Part shown: positions 51,806 to 62,416 of the stretch, piece by piece
How the letters are laid out: each line of letters opens with the position of its first letter
How positions within the stretch are numbered: position 1 is the stretch's first letter
Source: Clostridium sp.
GTDB taxonomy: Bacteria; Bacillota; Clostridia; Clostridiales; Clostridiaceae
Length of the DNA stretch: 64,000 nt
NCBI GenBank assembly: GCA_022767515.1
Contig: JALENK010000004.1
Location: 1-64,000 of the forward strand
Direction of reading: 5' to 3'
The notes under the pieces: generated by a model
Told to the model about the DNA's origin: nothing
Databases searched by the model: none
The model's input: the letters and a program-made list of their open reading frames with translations, nothing else
Translations under genes and position numbers: made by a program

Positions 51806-53746
51806 ATGGAAGATTCTAAACAAACTATAATTGAAAGTTCAATTTGCACAGCATTTACATTAATTAACAAATGTGATTTGGAAAAAACTAAAGCTGAAGG
51901 AAGATTAGTTGCTGTATCAGGAAAAGTCTGCACTCCAGGAATATATGAAGTGCCAGAAGGAACTACATTAAACGAATTAATTCAAATGGCTGGTGGCATA
52001 AGTGAAAAACAACAATTTAAAGCAGCACAATTAGGTGTGCCATTTGGTGGCTTTTTAACTAGCGATGATTTAGATTCTGAAATTGATTTTAGTATATTTA
52101 GAAAAAATACATATAAAGGTGTTGTAATCTTATCATCAGAAGACTGTATTATTCAATTTGCTATTTATTATTTAGATTATGTTTTATCAATGATGAGAAA
52201 TGGTGAATATTTAGAATTAATTGCTTGTAAAAATGATATTGAAAGAATGAGCAGAATTTTTGATAGAATAAGCAAAGGAAAGGCTACTACAAGAGATGTA
52301 TATTTATTAAGATATATTGCTAACAATGTAAAGGAAAGAGTAGGGCAAGAACATAACTTTATACTTGATATAATAGAGGATTTCTATGAAGAAATAGAAC
52401 ATCATATAGAATATGGAGAATGTCCAACTGGTACATGTCCTCAACTTGCACAATTAAGAATAACAGATAAGTGTGTTGGATGTGGAGCTTGTAAGAGAGC
52501 TTGTCCTATAGATTGTATTGAAGGAGAAGTTAAAACAAAACATTACATTGATTATAATAAGTGTACACACTGTGGGGCTTGTTTACAAGCTTGTCCGTTA
52601 TCTGCAATAACAGAAGGAGATAATACATTAAAATTCTTAAGAGATTTATCAGTTCCAGATAAAATAGTAGTTACTCAAATGGCTCCTGCTGTAAGGGTTG
52701 CACTAGGTGAAGCATTTGGATTTGAACCAGGAGTTAATGTTGAAAAGAAGATTAATGCAGCACTTAGAAGATTAGGTGTAAGTTATGTATTTGATACAAC
52801 TTGGGCAGCAGATTTAACTATTATGGAAGAAGCGAGTGAATTACAAGAAAGATTAGAAGCATTTTTAGCAGGAGATAAAAATGTTAAATTACCACTTTTA
52901 ACTTCTTGTTGTCCAGCATGGGTTAAATTTATAGAACAAAGCTATCCAGATATGCTTGATGTTCCATCAACAGCTAAATCACCAATGGAGATGTTCTCAA
53001 CAGTAGTTAAGGATATATGGGCAAAAGAACATGGATATAAGAGATCACAAGTTGTTGTCGTTGGAATCATGCCTTGTGTTGCTAAGAAATATGAAGCTTC
53101 AAGAGAGGAATTTTCAAGAGGAGATAATTACGATACAGACTATGTAATTACTACAAATGAATTGATTGAAATACTTAAGAAGTGCGAAATTGATTTAAAT
53201 GAATTGCCAGATGAAGAGTTTGATAAACCACTTGGAGAATACTCAGGTGCAGGAGTTATATTTGGTAGAACTGGTGGAGTTATTGAAGCTGCAACAAGAA
53301 CAGCACTAGAAAAGATGACTGGTGAAAGACTTGAAAAGATTGAATTTGAGGAACTAAGAGGATATGAAGGATTTAGATCATGTGAGTTAAATGTTAACGG
53401 AATTCAATTGAAGATAGGTGTTGCTCATGGTTTAAAGGAAGCAAAGGTTATGCTTGATAAAATCAGAAGTGGTGAAGAATTTTATCATGCAATTGAAATA
53501 ATGGCTTGTACTGGTGGTTGCATCGGTGGAGGTGGACAACCTAAAGTTAAAATTGTTAAAAATAAACCTATAGTTCTTGAACAAAGAGGAAATGGATTAA
53601 ATACTATTGATGAAAATGCACAAATAAGAAGATCTCATGAAAATCCTGCTGTATTAGCAATATATGAAAAATATTTAGATGCTCCACTTAGCAGAAAAGC
53701 ACATGAGTTACTTCATACAAAATATTTCCCAAAATTAAGAAAGTAA
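51806..53746 (+). CDS. hydA: [FeFe] hydrogenase with N-terminal NuoF/SLBB-like half
   Basis: 646 residues, cytoplasmic, producing or using H2 with ferredoxin-type electrons. Residues ~30-75 are an SLBB domain (VSGKVCTPGIYEVPEGTTLN), then ~100-200 resemble the C-terminal domain of NuoF but lack its CGxCxPC cluster cysteines (only DCIIQF remains). Two [4Fe-4S] sites follow: CVGCGACKRACPIDC (~223-237) and CTHCGACLQACPLSA (~253-267). The H-cluster motifs are TSCCPAW (~367-373), MPCVAKK (~421-427) and ACTGGCIGGGGQP (~568-580). All three H-cluster motifs are intact. GAAGAGGTG precedes ATG. Confidence 0.93.
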   Translation: MEDSKQTIIESSICTAFTLINKCDLEKTKAEGRLVAVSGKVCTPGIYEVPEGTTLNELIQMAGGISEKQQFKAAQLGVPFGGFLTSDDLDSEIDFSIFRKNTYKGVVILSSEDCIIQFAIYYLDYVLSMMRNGEYLELIACKNDIERMSRIFDRISKGKATTRDVYLLRYIANNVKERVGQEHNFILDIIEDFYEEIEHHIEYGECPTGTCPQLAQLRITDKCVGCGACKRACPIDCIEGEVKTKHYIDYNKCTHCGACLQACPLSAITEGDNTLKFLRDLSVPDKIVVTQMAPAVRVALGEAFGFEPGVNVEKKINAALRRLGVSYVFDTTWAADLTIMEEASELQERLEAFLAGDKNVKLPLLTSCCPAWVKFIEQSYPDMLDVPSTAKSPMEMFSTVVKDIWAKEHGYKRSQVVVVGIMPCVAKKYEASREEFSRGDNYDTDYVITTNELIEILKKCEIDLNELPDEEFDKPLGEYSGAGVIFGRTGGVIEAATRTALEKMTGERLEKIEFEELRGYEGFRSCELNVNGIQLKIGVAHGLKEAKVMLDKIRSGEEFYHAIEIMACTGGCIGGGGQPKVKIVKNKPIVLEQRGNGLNTIDENAQIRRSHENPAVLAIYEKYLDAPLSRKAHELLHTKYFPKLRK

Positions 53747-53759
53747 TATTTTAATAATT

Positions 53760-53803
53760 AGTGTTTCTATGATTAATAGTTTTTTCGTAGAAACACTTTT
53801 TTT
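53760..53803 (+). terminator. hydA terminator
   Basis: AGTGTTTCTA(TG) pairs with (CG)TAGAAACACT (53760-53771 and 53786-53797), followed by seven T. Confidence 0.8.
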
Positions 53804-53873
53804 ATGAATATATCTAAAAAAAATGTAAATACTATTATTATGCATATTAATAAGATGATGGGAAGTGGTATTT

Positions 53874-54626
53874 ATGTTTAATAAAGATATTGATAATATA
53901 ATAACTATAACTGAAGGTAAGGTGAATAATGCAAATAGGTGGCCTGGAAAATATTTTGTTAGAGCAATTATAACGGGCTTTTATGTAATTGTTGCAATTA
54001 TTTTATCTTATACTACAGGAGCTATTTTATCTGATAAATATCCTGAAATATCTAAAATCATTGTTGCAGCTACTTTTTCTTTTGCATTAGCATTGATAGT
54101 TTTTTTGAGTGGTGAATTATTTACAGGAAATACATTTGCATTATCTGTAGGGATTCAAAAGAGGAAAATTAAAATTAAAGATGCAGTAAAAGTTTTAGTT
54201 TTTAGTTATTTAGGAAATATGCTTGGTTCTATATTATTAGCCTATTTATTTGTAAAAAGTGAGCCATCATTAATTAAAGATTATATAGAGCCAATTGTTA
54301 TGGCAAAGGTCAATTTGAGTGTGGCAAATATGTTTATAAGAGGTATTCTGTGCAATTTTATAGTTTGTCTTGGATATTTGACAGGTATAAAAATGACTAG
54401 TGAGAGTGGGAAAATGATTATGATGTTTTTCTGTGTTTTTGCTTTTGTTATAGCGGGATTCGAGCATAGTATAGCTAATATGGGAATTTTTTCAATAGGG
54501 TATTTTTCTCTTGGTAGTTTGTCATTATATTCAGTGTTAAAAAATTTGTTTTTTGTCACAATAGGGAATATAATTGGAGGAGGAATATTATTAGCAATTC
54601 CTTCTGTTTATATGAGTATTGATTAA
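53874..54626 (+). CDS. Formate/nitrite transporter family (FNT) channel
   Basis: 250 residues with about six transmembrane helices. The FNT hallmarks are the LSGELFTGNTFAL loop with a cytoplasmic 'ELFTGN', the SYLGNMLGS helix and FEHSIANMGIF. FNT members conduct formate, nitrite, hydrosulfide or lactate. Position next to a [FeFe] hydrogenase would suit formate or another fermentation acid, but the substrate is not readable here. ATG 53874 follows GGGAAGTGG; GTG 53865 lies in that site. An alpha-amylase gene follows after 32 bases. Confidence 0.88.
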   Translation: MFNKDIDNIITITEGKVNNANRWPGKYFVRAIITGFYVIVAIILSYTTGAILSDKYPEISKIIVAATFSFALALIVFLSGELFTGNTFALSVGIQKRKIKIKDAVKVLVFSYLGNMLGSILLAYLFVKSEPSLIKDYIEPIVMAKVNLSVANMFIRGILCNFIVCLGYLTGIKMTSESGKMIMMFFCVFAFVIAGFEHSIANMGIFSIGYFSLGSLSLYSVLKNLFFVTIGNIIGGGILLAIPSVYMSID

Positions 54627-54658
54627 GCTCTAGTAATTTAGTAGGGGTGATATGAGAG

Positions 54659-56128
54659 ATGGAAACAATTAATAAAGAATTTAAAATTAAAAATGGTATA
54701 ATGATGCAGTATTTTGAGTGGTATCTTCCTAGAAGATCACATCTTTGGAATAAGGTAAAAAACGAAGCAAAACATCTTTCAGATATAGGAATTACCGCTT
54801 TATGGTTACCGCCATCTTATAAAGGAAAGGATGGGGATAATGACGTCGGTTATACAGTTTATGATTTATACGATTTAGGTGAATTTTATCAAAAAGGTAG
54901 TATAGAAACAAAGTATGGAACAAAAGATGAGTATATAGATGCTATAAAAGAACTAAAAAAATATAATATACAGACCTATGCAGATGTATCATTAGACCAT
55001 AAAATAGGGGCAGATAGTGTCGAAAAAGTAAGAGCTATTGAATATGATACTAAAGATAGACGTAGACGTATTGGTAATGAAGAAGAAATTTACGCATGGA
55101 CTAAATTTGATTTTCCTGGAAGAAACGGAAAATATTCTGACTTTAAATGGAACTGGACTCATTTTGATGGTGTAGACTGGGATGATAAAAGAAAAAAAGG
55201 TGGAATATATAAGTTTGTAGGAAAAGAATGGGATGCTGATGTAGATGGAGAAAATGGTAATTTTGATTTTTTAATGGGAGCAGATATTCATACTGCTAAT
55301 AGAGAAGTTATTGAAGAACTTAAAAACTGGGGTAGATGGTATATTGAAACTACAGGAGTTGATGGCTTTAGGCTTGATGCTGTAAAGCATACAGGCTATA
55401 AGTTTTTGACTGAGTGGTTATATACATTAAGACAGGAAAGTGGAAAAGAATTATTTTCGGTTGGGGAATATTGGAATGCTGATATTAATGTCTTATTAAA
55501 CTATTTAAGAAATACTAAAGAAGATATGTCTTTATTTGATGTACCTTTACATTTTAATTTTTATGATGCATCTAGAAGTAATGGTACATTTGATATGAGA
55601 AACATATTTAGAAATACATTAATGGAAAGAAACCCAATAAGAGCTGTAACCTTTGTAGATAATCATGATACTCAACCAGGACAGGCACTTGAATCGTGGG
55701 TTCTAGATTGGTTTAAACCTTTGGCATATTCAATGATTTTATTAAGAGAACAAGGGTATCCTTGTGTATTTTATGGTGATTATTATGGAATAGGAAATGA
55801 AAAAGAACATAAAATGCAGGAAGTTTTAGATATATTATTAAAAGTTAGAGCAAGATATGCTTATGGAATACAACATGATTATATAGATAATCCAGATATA
55901 ATAGGATGGACTAGAGAAGGAAATGATGATATAGAAAATTCTGGATGCGCTGTTATAATGTCTAATAGACATAATGGAGGAAAAAGAATGTATATTGGAC
56001 AAAAATTTGCAGGATGCGAAATGTATGATGTACTTGGAAATAGAGAAGAGGTATTAAAAGTATCTAGTGATGGCTCTTGTGATTTTCCAGTGTACGGAGG
56101 TAGTGTTTCAGTTTGGTTAAGAAAATAA
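54659..56128 (+). CDS. Cytoplasmic alpha-amylase (GH13)
   Basis: A 489-residue GH13 enzyme (GH13_5-like) without a signal peptide, so it would act on internal glycogen or imported maltodextrin. It begins NGIMMQYFEWYLP; region I is ADVSLDHKIGAD (the usual DVVxNH has Asn where Asp stands here). The nucleophile is in GFRLDAVKH, the acid in SVGEYWNAD, and the third acid in FVDNHDTQ. A C-terminal beta domain closes the chain. AGGGGTGA precedes ATG. It probably shares a transcript with the FNT gene. Confidence 0.93.
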   Translation: METINKEFKIKNGIMMQYFEWYLPRRSHLWNKVKNEAKHLSDIGITALWLPPSYKGKDGDNDVGYTVYDLYDLGEFYQKGSIETKYGTKDEYIDAIKELKKYNIQTYADVSLDHKIGADSVEKVRAIEYDTKDRRRRIGNEEEIYAWTKFDFPGRNGKYSDFKWNWTHFDGVDWDDKRKKGGIYKFVGKEWDADVDGENGNFDFLMGADIHTANREVIEELKNWGRWYIETTGVDGFRLDAVKHTGYKFLTEWLYTLRQESGKELFSVGEYWNADINVLLNYLRNTKEDMSLFDVPLHFNFYDASRSNGTFDMRNIFRNTLMERNPIRAVTFVDNHDTQPGQALESWVLDWFKPLAYSMILLREQGYPCVFYGDYYGIGNEKEHKMQEVLDILLKVRARYAYGIQHDYIDNPDIIGWTREGNDDIENSGCAVIMSNRHNGGKRMYIGQKFAGCEMYDVLGNREEVLKVSSDGSCDFPVYGGSVSVWLRK

Positions 56129-56316
56129 ACTAAACAGCATAAAATACTTAAAAAAATAAAGTTTTTACAGTTTAAATGTTAAGAAATAGTGGGTTTTATT
56201 TAATTAATTTAGAAATGTTTCAAATCTATTAAAATCAGTTTACAATGCATATAATATGAGGTATTATTTTATTATCTCGTAGATGAGTTGAAAAACTTAA
56301 TGAAAGGAAAATGCAT

Positions 56317-59300
56317 ATGAATTGTAGATTTGAAGAAAATGATAATAACACGGTAAATCAAAATGCTGTTAATTCAATGGAGAATGTAGCAGGAATGTAT
56401 GATCCGAGTTTTGAACATGATAATTGTGGTATCGGAGCGATAGTTAATATAAAGGGTAAGAAAACTCACGATACAGTAGCAAATGCGTTAAAAATAGTTG
56501 AAAATCTTGAACATAGAGCAGGCAAAGACGCCGAGGGAAAGACAGGAGACGGAGTGGGAATTTTATTGCAAATTTCACATAACTTCTTCTCTAAAGCTGT
56601 CAAATCTCTCGGCATTTTTTTAGGAAAAGAAAGAGATTATGGTATAGGAATGTTTTTCTTTCCACAAGATGAGCTTGAAAGAAATCAAGCTAAAAAAATG
56701 TTTGAAATAATAGTTGAAAAAGAAGGTCTTGAATTCTTAGGATGGAGAGAAGTTCCTATAAATCCAGAAATTCTAGGTAAAAAAGCTATTGATTGTATGC
56801 CATGCATAATGCAAGGTTTTGTAAAGAGACCAGAGGATGTAAATCAAGGATTAGATTTTGATAGAAAGCTTTATGTGGTACGTAAAGTATTTGAACAAAG
56901 TTGTGATAGTACATATGTATGTTCATTATCAAGCAGAACAATTGTATATAAAGGAATGTTTTTAGTAGGACAATTAAGATTATTCTTTGAGGATTTACAA
57001 AGTGAAAATTATGAGTCAGCTATAGCAATGGTTCACTCAAGATTTTCAACTAATACAAATCCAAGTTGGGAAAGAGCTCATCCGAATAGATTTATAGTAC
57101 ATAACGGAGAAATAAATACTATTCGTGGTAATGAAGACAAAATGAGAGCAAGAGAAGAAAATATGTCTTCAAAATACTTTAAAGATCAGATGTATAAGGT
57201 TATGCCAGTAGTTAATCCTAATGGTTCAGACTCAGCAAGATTAGATAATACACTTGAATTTTTAGTAATGAGTGGAATGGATTTACCTCTTGCAGTTATG
57301 ATTACAATTCCAGAACCATGGGAAAATGATAAGACAATAAGCAAGAATAAGAAGGATTTTTATCAATATTATGCAACAATGATGGAACCATGGGATGGAC
57401 CAGCTTCAATATTATTTAGTGATGGAGATGTAATGGGAGCTGTTCTTGACAGAAATGGATTGAGACCATCAAGATATTACATTACTTCAGATGATAATTT
57501 AATACTATCTTCAGAAGTTGGTGTACTTGAACTTGATTCGTCTAAGATAGTTGCAAAAGAAAGATTAAGACCAGGAAAGATGCTTCTTGTAGATACAGTT
57601 AAGGGAGAAGTAATAGATGATGATATTATAAAAGAAGGATATGCTTCAAAGAAGCCTTATGGAGAATGGTTAGATAGTAATTTAATATCATTAAGTGATT
57701 TGAAGATACCTAACAAAAAGGTTGAAGAGTATTCTAGCGAAACTCTACATAAATTATTAAAAGCATTTGGCTATACTTATGAAGAATATAAAAATGCATT
57801 ATTACCAATGGCTAAAAATGGTTCAGAGGCAATAGCTGCTATGGGAATTGACACTCCAATAGCTGTACTTTCAAAACAACATCAACCATTATTTAGTTAC
57901 TTTAAGCAATTATTTGCACAGGTAACTAATCCACCAATAGATGCTATTCGTGAAGAAGTTGTTACATCAACATCTGTATATATTGGTGAAGATGGAAATA
58001 TATTAGAAGAATCACCTAATAATTGTAGAGTATTAAAGGTAAAGAATCCAATACTTACAAATACAGATATACTAAAGATTAAGAATTTAAATAAAGAAGG
58101 ATTTAAGGTAAAGGTAATACCAATAACATATTATAAGAGTGCTAAAATTGAAGTTGCGATTGAGCATATGTTTATAGAAGCTGATAGAGCTTATGCTGAT
58201 GGTGCAAATATACTTATACTATCTGATAGGGGTGTTGATGAAAATCATGTGGCACTTCCATCATTGCTTGCAGTATCTGCACTTCAAAAGCACTTAGTAG
58301 CAACTAAGAAGAGAACATCAGTTGCATTGATTTTAGAAAGTGGTGAACCAAGAGAGGTACATCATTTTGCAACATTACTTGGCTATGGTGCTTGTGCTGT
58401 TAATCCATATTTGGCACAGGAAAGTATTAAGGAAATGGTTCAAACAGGATTACTTGAAAAAGATTATTATGCAGCAGTTAATGATTATAATAATGCTATA
58501 CTTCATGGAATAGTTAAAATTGCATCTAAGATGGGTATTTCAACTATTCAATCATATCAAGGTTCACAAATATTTGAAGCAATTGGTATTAATTCAGACG
58601 TTATAGATAAATACTTTACAAATACAGTAAGCAGAATTCAGGGTATAGGATTAAATGAAATTGCAAAACAAGTTAATGAACTTCATTCAAAGGCATTTGA
58701 TCCATTAGGATTAAGTAGTGATTTGACTTTAGATAGTATTGGAAACCATAAAGAAAGAAGTGGACAAGAAGAGCATTTATATAATCCACAAACAATTCAT
58801 ACTTTACAATTAGCTACTAGGAATAATGATTACAACTTATTTAAACAATATTCAAACTTATTACAGCAAGAAAATCGTTTTATGAATATTAGAGGATTAT
58901 TAGACTTTAAATATCCTGAAAAAGGTATATCTATTGATGAAGTTGAAAGCGTAGATTCAATTGTTAAGAGATTTAAGACAGGAGCTATGTCTTACGGTTC
59001 AATATCGCAAGAGGCACATGAAACATTAGCTATTGCAATGAATATGTTAGGTGGTAAATCTAATAGTGGTGAAGGTGGAGAAGATTTAGAAAGATTGTCA
59101 ATTGGAGCTGATGGATTAAATAGATGTTCATCAATTAAGCAGATTGCATCAGGAAGATTTGGAGTTACATCTAAGTACTTAACAAGTGCACAAGAAATCC
59201 AAATTAAGATGGCACAAGGAGCAAAACCAGGAGAAGGTGGACACTTACCATCTAAAAAAGTATATCCTTGGATTGCAAAAACTAGACACTCAACTCCAGG

Positions 59301-60909
59301 TGTTGGACTTATATCACCACCACCACATCATGATATTTATTCAATAGAGGATTTAGCACAACTTATTTATGATTGTAAGAATGCGAATAAGAATGCTAGA
59401 ATTTCAGTTAAATTAGTATCAGAAGCTGGTGTTGGAACAATTGCGGCTGGTGTTGCAAAGGCTGGTGCTCAAGTAATCTTAATTTCAGGATATGATGGTG
59501 GAACAGGTGCAGCTCCTAGAAACTCAATTCATGATGCCGGATTACCTTGGGAGCTTGGACTTGCAGAAACACATCAAACATTAATAATGAATGATTTAAG
59601 AAATAAGGTTATTATTGAAACAGATGGTAAGCTTATGAATGGTAGAGATGTTGCAATTGCTGCTCTTCTTGGAGCTGAAGAATTTGGATTTGCTACAGCA
59701 CCATTAATTACTATGGGATGTGTAATGATGAGAGTTTGTAACTTAGACACTTGTCCTGTAGGTATTGCTACTCAAAATCCAGAATTAAGAAAGAGATTTA
59801 AAGGTAAGCCAGAATATGTTGTTAACTTCATGAGATTTGTTGCTCAAGAGTTAAGAGAAATTATGGCTAAGCTTGGAATAAAGACTGTTGATGAATTAGT
59901 AGGTAGAACTGACCTTTTAGTTCAAAAAGAAAATATTACAGATGAGAAAGCAAGTAAGGTTGACTTGTCTAGAATATTAGGAAATCCATACGTTGGTAAG
60001 GAATATGCAGTTCAATATAAGAACAAAAATGTATTTGATTTTGAATTAGAAAAGACAACAGATGAAAAAGTTATACTTAAAGAATTTAAGGAAGCACTTG
60101 AAAAGAAGGAAAAGAAGACAATTGAACTTCATGTATCAAGTGTAGATAGAACTCTTGGAACATTATTTGGAGCTGAGGTAACTAGAAAGTACTATAATAC
60201 AGTTGAAGATGATACCTTTACAATTAAGTGTTATGGTAGTGGAGGACAAAGCTTTGGTGCATTTATTCCAAATGGTGTAACTTTAGAGCTTGAGGGAGAT
60301 AGTAATGACTATCTTGGAAAAGGACTTTCAGGTGGTAAGATAGTTGTATATCCACCTAAGGATGCTAAATTTAAAGCAGAAGAAAATATTATTATAGGTA
60401 ATGTGGCATTATATGGTGCAACTAGTGGTAAGGCATTTATTAATGGAGTTGCTGGTGAAAGATTCTGTGTACGTAATTCAGGTGCTACAGCTGTTGTTGA
60501 AGGTGTTGGAGAGCATGGTTGTGAATATATGACTGGTGGTAGAGTTGTTGTACTTGGTAAGACTGGTAAAAACTTTGCAGCTGGTATGAGTGGCGGTATA
60601 GCATATGTGCTTGATGAAGATGATGATTTATATATGAGATTAAATAAGGAAATGGTATCATCTGAAGAAATAACAAATAAATATGATATACAAGAATTAA
60701 AGTCAATTATTGAAGAACATGTTAAAGTAACAAACTCAAGTGTTGGTAAGAAGATATTAAATAACTTTGACGAATACTTACCAAAGTTTAAGAAGGTAAT
60801 TCCTTATGATTATAAGAGAATGCTTTTAACAATTGTTCAAATGGAAGAAAAGGGCTTAAGCTCAGAACAAGCACAAATTGAAGCGTTTTATGCAAACACA
60901 AGAAAATAG
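56317..60909 (+). CDS. gltB: Glutamate synthase large subunit
   Basis: 1530 residues. An N-terminal class II glutaminase domain is exposed after removal of a ~36-residue propeptide: the catalytic Cys37 is in EHDNCGIGAIV. The central domain is at ~430-770 (the 'PLFSYFKQLFAQVTNPPID' region). The FMN/[3Fe-4S] synthase domain follows at ~820-1200 (GGKSNSGEGGEDLERL, KPGEGGHLPSKKV, SGYDGGTGAAPRNSI, and the cluster cysteines in CVMMRVCNLDTCPVGIA). The C-terminal GXGXG helix domain occupies ~1260-1480 (GSGGQSFGAFIPNG, GLSGGKIVVYPP). It makes glutamate from glutamine and 2-oxoglutarate. ATG 56317 fits AAAGGAAA; 56311 is too close. Confidence 0.97.
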   Translation: MNCRFEENDNNTVNQNAVNSMENVAGMYDPSFEHDNCGIGAIVNIKGKKTHDTVANALKIVENLEHRAGKDAEGKTGDGVGILLQISHNFFSKAVKSLGIFLGKERDYGIGMFFFPQDELERNQAKKMFEIIVEKEGLEFLGWREVPINPEILGKKAIDCMPCIMQGFVKRPEDVNQGLDFDRKLYVVRKVFEQSCDSTYVCSLSSRTIVYKGMFLVGQLRLFFEDLQSENYESAIAMVHSRFSTNTNPSWERAHPNRFIVHNGEINTIRGNEDKMRAREENMSSKYFKDQMYKVMPVVNPNGSDSARLDNTLEFLVMSGMDLPLAVMITIPEPWENDKTISKNKKDFYQYYATMMEPWDGPASILFSDGDVMGAVLDRNGLRPSRYYITSDDNLILSSEVGVLELDSSKIVAKERLRPGKMLLVDTVKGEVIDDDIIKEGYASKKPYGEWLDSNLISLSDLKIPNKKVEEYSSETLHKLLKAFGYTYEEYKNALLPMAKNGSEAIAAMGIDTPIAVLSKQHQPLFSYFKQLFAQVTNPPIDAIREEVVTSTSVYIGEDGNILEESPNNCRVLKVKNPILTNTDILKIKNLNKEGFKVKVIPITYYKSAKIEVAIEHMFIEADRAYADGANILILSDRGVDENHVALPSLLAVSALQKHLVATKKRTSVALILESGEPREVHHFATLLGYGACAVNPYLAQESIKEMVQTGLLEKDYYAAVNDYNNAILHGIVKIASKMGISTIQSYQGSQIFEAIGINSDVIDKYFTNTVSRIQGIGLNEIAKQVNELHSKAFDPLGLSSDLTLDSIGNHKERSGQEEHLYNPQTIHTLQLATRNNDYNLFKQYSNLLQQENRFMNIRGLLDFKYPEKGISIDEVESVDSIVKRFKTGAMSYGSISQEAHETLAIAMNMLGGKSNSGEGGEDLERLSIGADGLNRCSSIKQIASGRFGVTSKYLTSAQEIQIKMAQGAKPGEGGHLPSKKVYPWIAKTRHSTPGVGLISPPPHHDIYSIEDLAQLIYDCKNANKNARISVKLVSEAGVGTIAAGVAKAGAQVILISGYDGGTGAAPRNSIHDAGLPWELGLAETHQTLIMNDLRNKVIIETDGKLMNGRDVAIAALLGAEEFGFATAPLITMGCVMMRVCNLDTCPVGIATQNPELRKRFKGKPEYVVNFMRFVAQELREIMAKLGIKTVDELVGRTDLLVQKENITDEKASKVDLSRILGNPYVGKEYAVQYKNKNVFDFELEKTTDEKVILKEFKEALEKKEKKTIELHVSSVDRTLGTLFGAEVTRKYYNTVEDDTFTIKCYGSGGQSFGAFIPNGVTLELEGDSNDYLGKGLSGGKIVVYPPKDAKFKAEENIIIGNVALYGATSGKAFINGVAGERFCVRNSGATAVVEGVGEHGCEYMTGGRVVVLGKTGKNFAAGMSGGIAYVLDEDDDLYMRLNKEMVSSEEITNKYDIQELKSIIEEHVKVTNSSVGKKILNNFDEYLPKFKKVIPYDYKRMLLTIVQMEEKGLSSEQAQIEAFYANTRK

Positions 60910-60924
60910 GAGGAGGAAATAATA

Positions 60925-62409
60925 ATGGGTAAGCCAACTGGTTTTTTAGATTATGAACGTGAAGATAGTATTGCTATCGAGCCAAAGGAAAGAATAAAGA
61001 ACTTTAACGAATTCCATACTCCTTTATCTAAGGAGAAACAACAACTTCAAGGAGCTCGTTGTATGGAATGTGGTGTTCCATTCTGTCAATCAGGAACTAC
61101 ATTAAATGGTATGGCTTCAGGTTGTCCTTTGAATAACTTAGTTCCAGAATGGAATGACCTTGTATATATAGGTAATTATGAACAAGCATATTATAGATTA
61201 AAGAAAACAAATAATTTTCCTGAATTTACATCAAGAGTTTGTCCAGCATTATGTGAGAATGCTTGTACATGTAATTTAAATGGTAAGGCTGTTGCAAGTA
61301 AGCAAAATGAATATGCAATAATTGAAAATGCATATGAAAAGGGATATGCAGCGGCTAATCCACCAAAGGTAAGAACAGGAAAGAGAGTGGCAGTAATAGG
61401 TTCTGGTCCATCAGGACTTGCTGCTGCTGACCAGTTAAACAGAAGAGGTCATGAAGTTACAGTATTTGAAAGAGAAGACAGAATTGGTGGACTATTAATG
61501 TATGGGATACCAAATATGAAGCTTGAGAAGCATATTATTGATAGAAAAGTTGCAGTAATGAAGGAAGAAGGAGTTATTTTTGTAACAAATTCTAACATTG
61601 ATAATAAGCATAAGGCAAATAAAATAATAGAAGACTATGATTCCGTAATTTTAGCATGTGGTGCTTCTAATCCAAGAGATATAAAGGTTAAAGGAAGAGA
61701 AGCTAAAGGGATTCATTTTGCAGTGGATTTCTTAAAATCAACAACAAAGAGCCTTTTAAACTCAAATCTTGAAGATGATGATTATATATCAGCAAAAGGT
61801 AAGAAGGTAATGGTAATAGGCGGTGGAGATACAGGTAATGACTGCGTTGGTACATCAGTTAGACATGGTGCAGAATCAGTAGTTCAGCTTGAAATGATGC
61901 CTAAGCTCCCAGATGAAAGAGCAGAGAATAATCCATGGCCAGAATGGCCAAGAGTCTGCAAAACAGATTATGGTCAAGAAGAAGCAATTGCTGTATATGG
62001 ACACGACCCAAGAATTTATCAAACAACAGTAAAGGAATTTGTTGTGAATACTAAGGGTGAAGTATGCAAAGCTAAGCTTGTTAAGCTAGAAGCTAAGAAG
62101 GATGAAAAGACTGGAAGACTAAATATGGTAGAAGTTCCAGGTTCGGAATATGAAATGGAAGTGGATTTAGTTCTTATTGCAGCTGGTTTCTTAGGAAGTC
62201 AAAGCTATGTTACTGAGGCATTTGGAGTTAAAACAGATCAAAGAACAAATGTTGAAACTGCATTAGGACAATATGAAACATCAGTTAAAAATATATTTAC
62301 AGCAGGAGATATGCACACAGGTCAGTCGTTAGTTGTAAAAGCAATTAATGAAGGTAGAAGAGCTGCTAAGGCTGTAGATGCGAAGTTAATGGGATATACT
62401 AATCTATAG
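60925..62409 (+). CDS. gltD: Glutamate synthase small subunit
   Basis: A 494-residue flavoprotein that feeds NAD(P)H electrons to GltB. The N-terminal Fe-S domain has CMECGVPFCQSG, GCPLNNLVPEWNDL and CPALCENACTCN. FAD binding starts at RVAVIGSGPSGLAAADQL. The NAD(P)H domain is VMVIGGGDTGNDCVGTSVRH, and the C-terminal FAD motif is IFTAGDMHTGQSLVVKAI. AGGAGGAA lies before ATG, 15 bases after gltB. A terminator hairpin follows. Confidence 0.97.
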   Translation: MGKPTGFLDYEREDSIAIEPKERIKNFNEFHTPLSKEKQQLQGARCMECGVPFCQSGTTLNGMASGCPLNNLVPEWNDLVYIGNYEQAYYRLKKTNNFPEFTSRVCPALCENACTCNLNGKAVASKQNEYAIIENAYEKGYAAANPPKVRTGKRVAVIGSGPSGLAAADQLNRRGHEVTVFEREDRIGGLLMYGIPNMKLEKHIIDRKVAVMKEEGVIFVTNSNIDNKHKANKIIEDYDSVILACGASNPRDIKVKGREAKGIHFAVDFLKSTTKSLLNSNLEDDDYISAKGKKVMVIGGGDTGNDCVGTSVRHGAESVVQLEMMPKLPDERAENNPWPEWPRVCKTDYGQEEAIAVYGHDPRIYQTTVKEFVVNTKGEVCKAKLVKLEAKKDEKTGRLNMVEVPGSEYEMEVDLVLIAAGFLGSQSYVTEAFGVKTDQRTNVETALGQYETSVKNIFTAGDMHTGQSLVVKAINEGRRAAKAVDAKLMGYTNL

Positions 62410-62416
62410 AATGTAG

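Noticed and set aside
60485..60706. Minus-strand frame inside gltB
   Set aside because: Low-complexity His/Gln-rich translation, a mirror of the Gly-rich gltB C-terminal domain.
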